This document shows, piece by piece, positions 23,415 to 24,004 of a stretch of 24,004 bases of DNA. Under the pieces are notes generated by a model that was not told the origin of the DNA, did no database searches, and worked only from the letters and a program-made list of their open reading frames with translations. This stretch comes from UBA10161 sp964581105 (GTDB taxonomy: Archaea > Micrarchaeota > Micrarchaeia > Anstonellales > Anstonellaceae), in assembly GCA_964581105.1 (NCBI GenBank), contig CAZOMB010000016.1, positions 1-24,004 of the forward strand, read 5' to 3'. A program made the translations under genes and the position numbers. Numbering within the stretch: the first letter of the stretch is position 1; each line of letters begins with the position of its first letter.

Positions 23415-23912
23415 TTAATCTTGCCTTTTTTTCTCAAGAAGCTTTTTCCCAAGCTCATTTCGGTTCTGCATCTTTTTAATGTATTTTTCCTTTTCCTCCT
23501 TTGAGAGCACCTTGTCCATTATCAGCCTTGTGAAATTCTGGCTTGTCTGCGCAACGTCAATGAGTGCATTTTGCGCCTCTCCTGCTTGGAGCCTTACCTC
23601 GTCAGGCCTGAGAATCTCCACCCCTATGGGCGAGTACTGCGACGCAATCCTGACAAGAGTTGAAAAGTCTTCTGCAAGAAGCTTCACCTCAGCCCATGTT
23701 GAAAAAATTTCCCCTTTTTCCATTGGCTTGTCTATTTCACCAACAGCATAGATTACTCCTTTTTCCTTTGAGAGCTTTGACAAAAAGCCGACCATCATGC
23801 TTTTCACAGCCTCCTCTGAGCTTGAGTGGAGGTCAAAATACACATTAATCAAATAGCCACCGTTTTTTATTGCCTCGTCTGTTATCTGGTCAACTGACTT
23901 TTTCTCTGCCAT
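23415..23912 (-). CDS. Conserved archaeal hypothetical protein
   Basis: A 165-aa soluble protein. GYLINVYFDLHSSSEEAVKS, then GVIYAVGEID, then STWAEVKLLAEDFSTLVRIA and YSPIGVEILRPDEVRL suggest an alpha/beta, ferredoxin-like domain of about 115 residues, followed by a helical C-terminus (QNALIDVAQTSQNF) and a Lys/Glu-rich tail. I recall similar proteins across archaea without a proven function, so the name is left open. ATG 23912 (MAEKKSV) with GGT upstream is chosen; the longer frame to 23981 runs through the inverted repeat. The start codon lies at the edge of the left arm of the terminal palindrome, so the promoter region may be affected by an assembly error. Confidence 0.7.
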   Translation of the reverse strand: MAEKKSVDQITDEAIKNGGYLINVYFDLHSSSEEAVKSMMVGFLSKLSKEKGVIYAVGEIDKPMEKGEIFSTWAEVKLLAEDFSTLVRIASQYSPIGVEILRPDEVRLQAGEAQNALIDVAQTSQNFTRLIMDKVLSKEEKEKYIKKMQNRNELGKKLLEKKRQD

Positions 23913-24004
23913 ATTGATTACCGTGCCTATATCTTGAGAAATGTTTTTAAGGGGACACAGGGACTTACAAACATTTCTCAAGATATAGGCACGGTAATCA
24001 ATAT
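23911..24004. repeat. Perfect 36-bp inverted repeat ending at the window edge
   Basis: The left arm 23911-23946 and the right arm 23969-24004 are exact reverse complements, separated by a 22-nt loop (23947-23968). The window stops exactly at the last base of the right arm, so the repeat may extend. The left arm contains the ATG and leader of the 23415-23912 gene. A sequence folding back on itself at a contig end is typical of an assembly or amplification chimera, but a genuine inverted duplication or terminal hairpin cannot be excluded. Confidence 0.85.

Noticed and set aside
1..24004. tRNA or rRNA genes
   Set aside because: I looked for TTCGA-type T-loop sequences with paired acceptor arms and for conserved rRNA stretches in the intergenic gaps and found none; a dedicated tRNA search would be more sensitive.

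Overview
The window looks like one 24 kb piece of an archaeal genome, most likely a small-genome lineage of the DPANN type. The archaeal assignment is firm. It rests on ribosomal protein S8e, a Cgi121-like KEOPS subunit, an archaeal-type TrpRS, a class III (archaellin/pilin) signal peptide, a KaiC-like ATPase, TATA boxes about 25-28 nt upstream of several starts (leaderless genes), and GGTGG/GGAGG ribosome binding sites elsewhere. The DPANN placement is inference from gene style and the many unrecognised, charged, coiled-coil proteins.

Layout. (1) 1-314: no clear gene. It holds a TATA box followed at the expected start-site distance by a 107-nt nested palindrome (142-248), either a structured RNA or a small transposon-like element. 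(2) 315-6643, minus strand: a type IV pilus-like operon, in transcription order a secretion ATPase, a very long Q/E/K/P-rich disordered protein, two separate half-size T2SF/TadC-type membrane proteins and a class III prepilin. (3) 6758-9926: three genes I do not recognise. A CxxC protein with a recent internal duplication and a 491-aa coiled-coil protein are co-oriented; a small helical protein is divergent. (4) 9973-13736: housekeeping and metabolic genes: a PfkB-family (adenosine/ribokinase-like) kinase, an SAH/MTA-deaminase-type amidohydrolase, a membrane-anchored OB-fold protein and a DUF112/TctA-like membrane protein. (5) 13733-14851: a second coiled-coil protein that appears paralogous to the 491-aa protein and shares a promoter-like element with it. 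(6) 14959-15852: S8e and Cgi121, divergent. (7) 15909-21241: a protein of repeated winged-helix-like modules diverging from an apparent operon of a winged-helix/coiled-coil protein, a membrane thioredoxin-fold protein, a processive-type GT2 glycosyltransferase and a DUF84 NTPase. (8) 21243-21527: a small unknown gene. (9) 21597-23912, minus: a conserved hypothetical, a KaiC-like ATPase with Arg in place of the Walker A Lys, and TrpRS. (10) 23911-24004: a perfect 36-bp inverted repeat ending exactly at the window edge, quite possibly an assembly fold-back.

The best candidates for undescribed biology are the paralogous coiled-coil family with its conserved promoter (regions 3 and 5), the three-gene module around it, the bistable palindromic element at the left edge, and the disordered protein inserted in the pilus operon. 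No tRNA, rRNA, CRISPR array or complete insertion sequence was seen.
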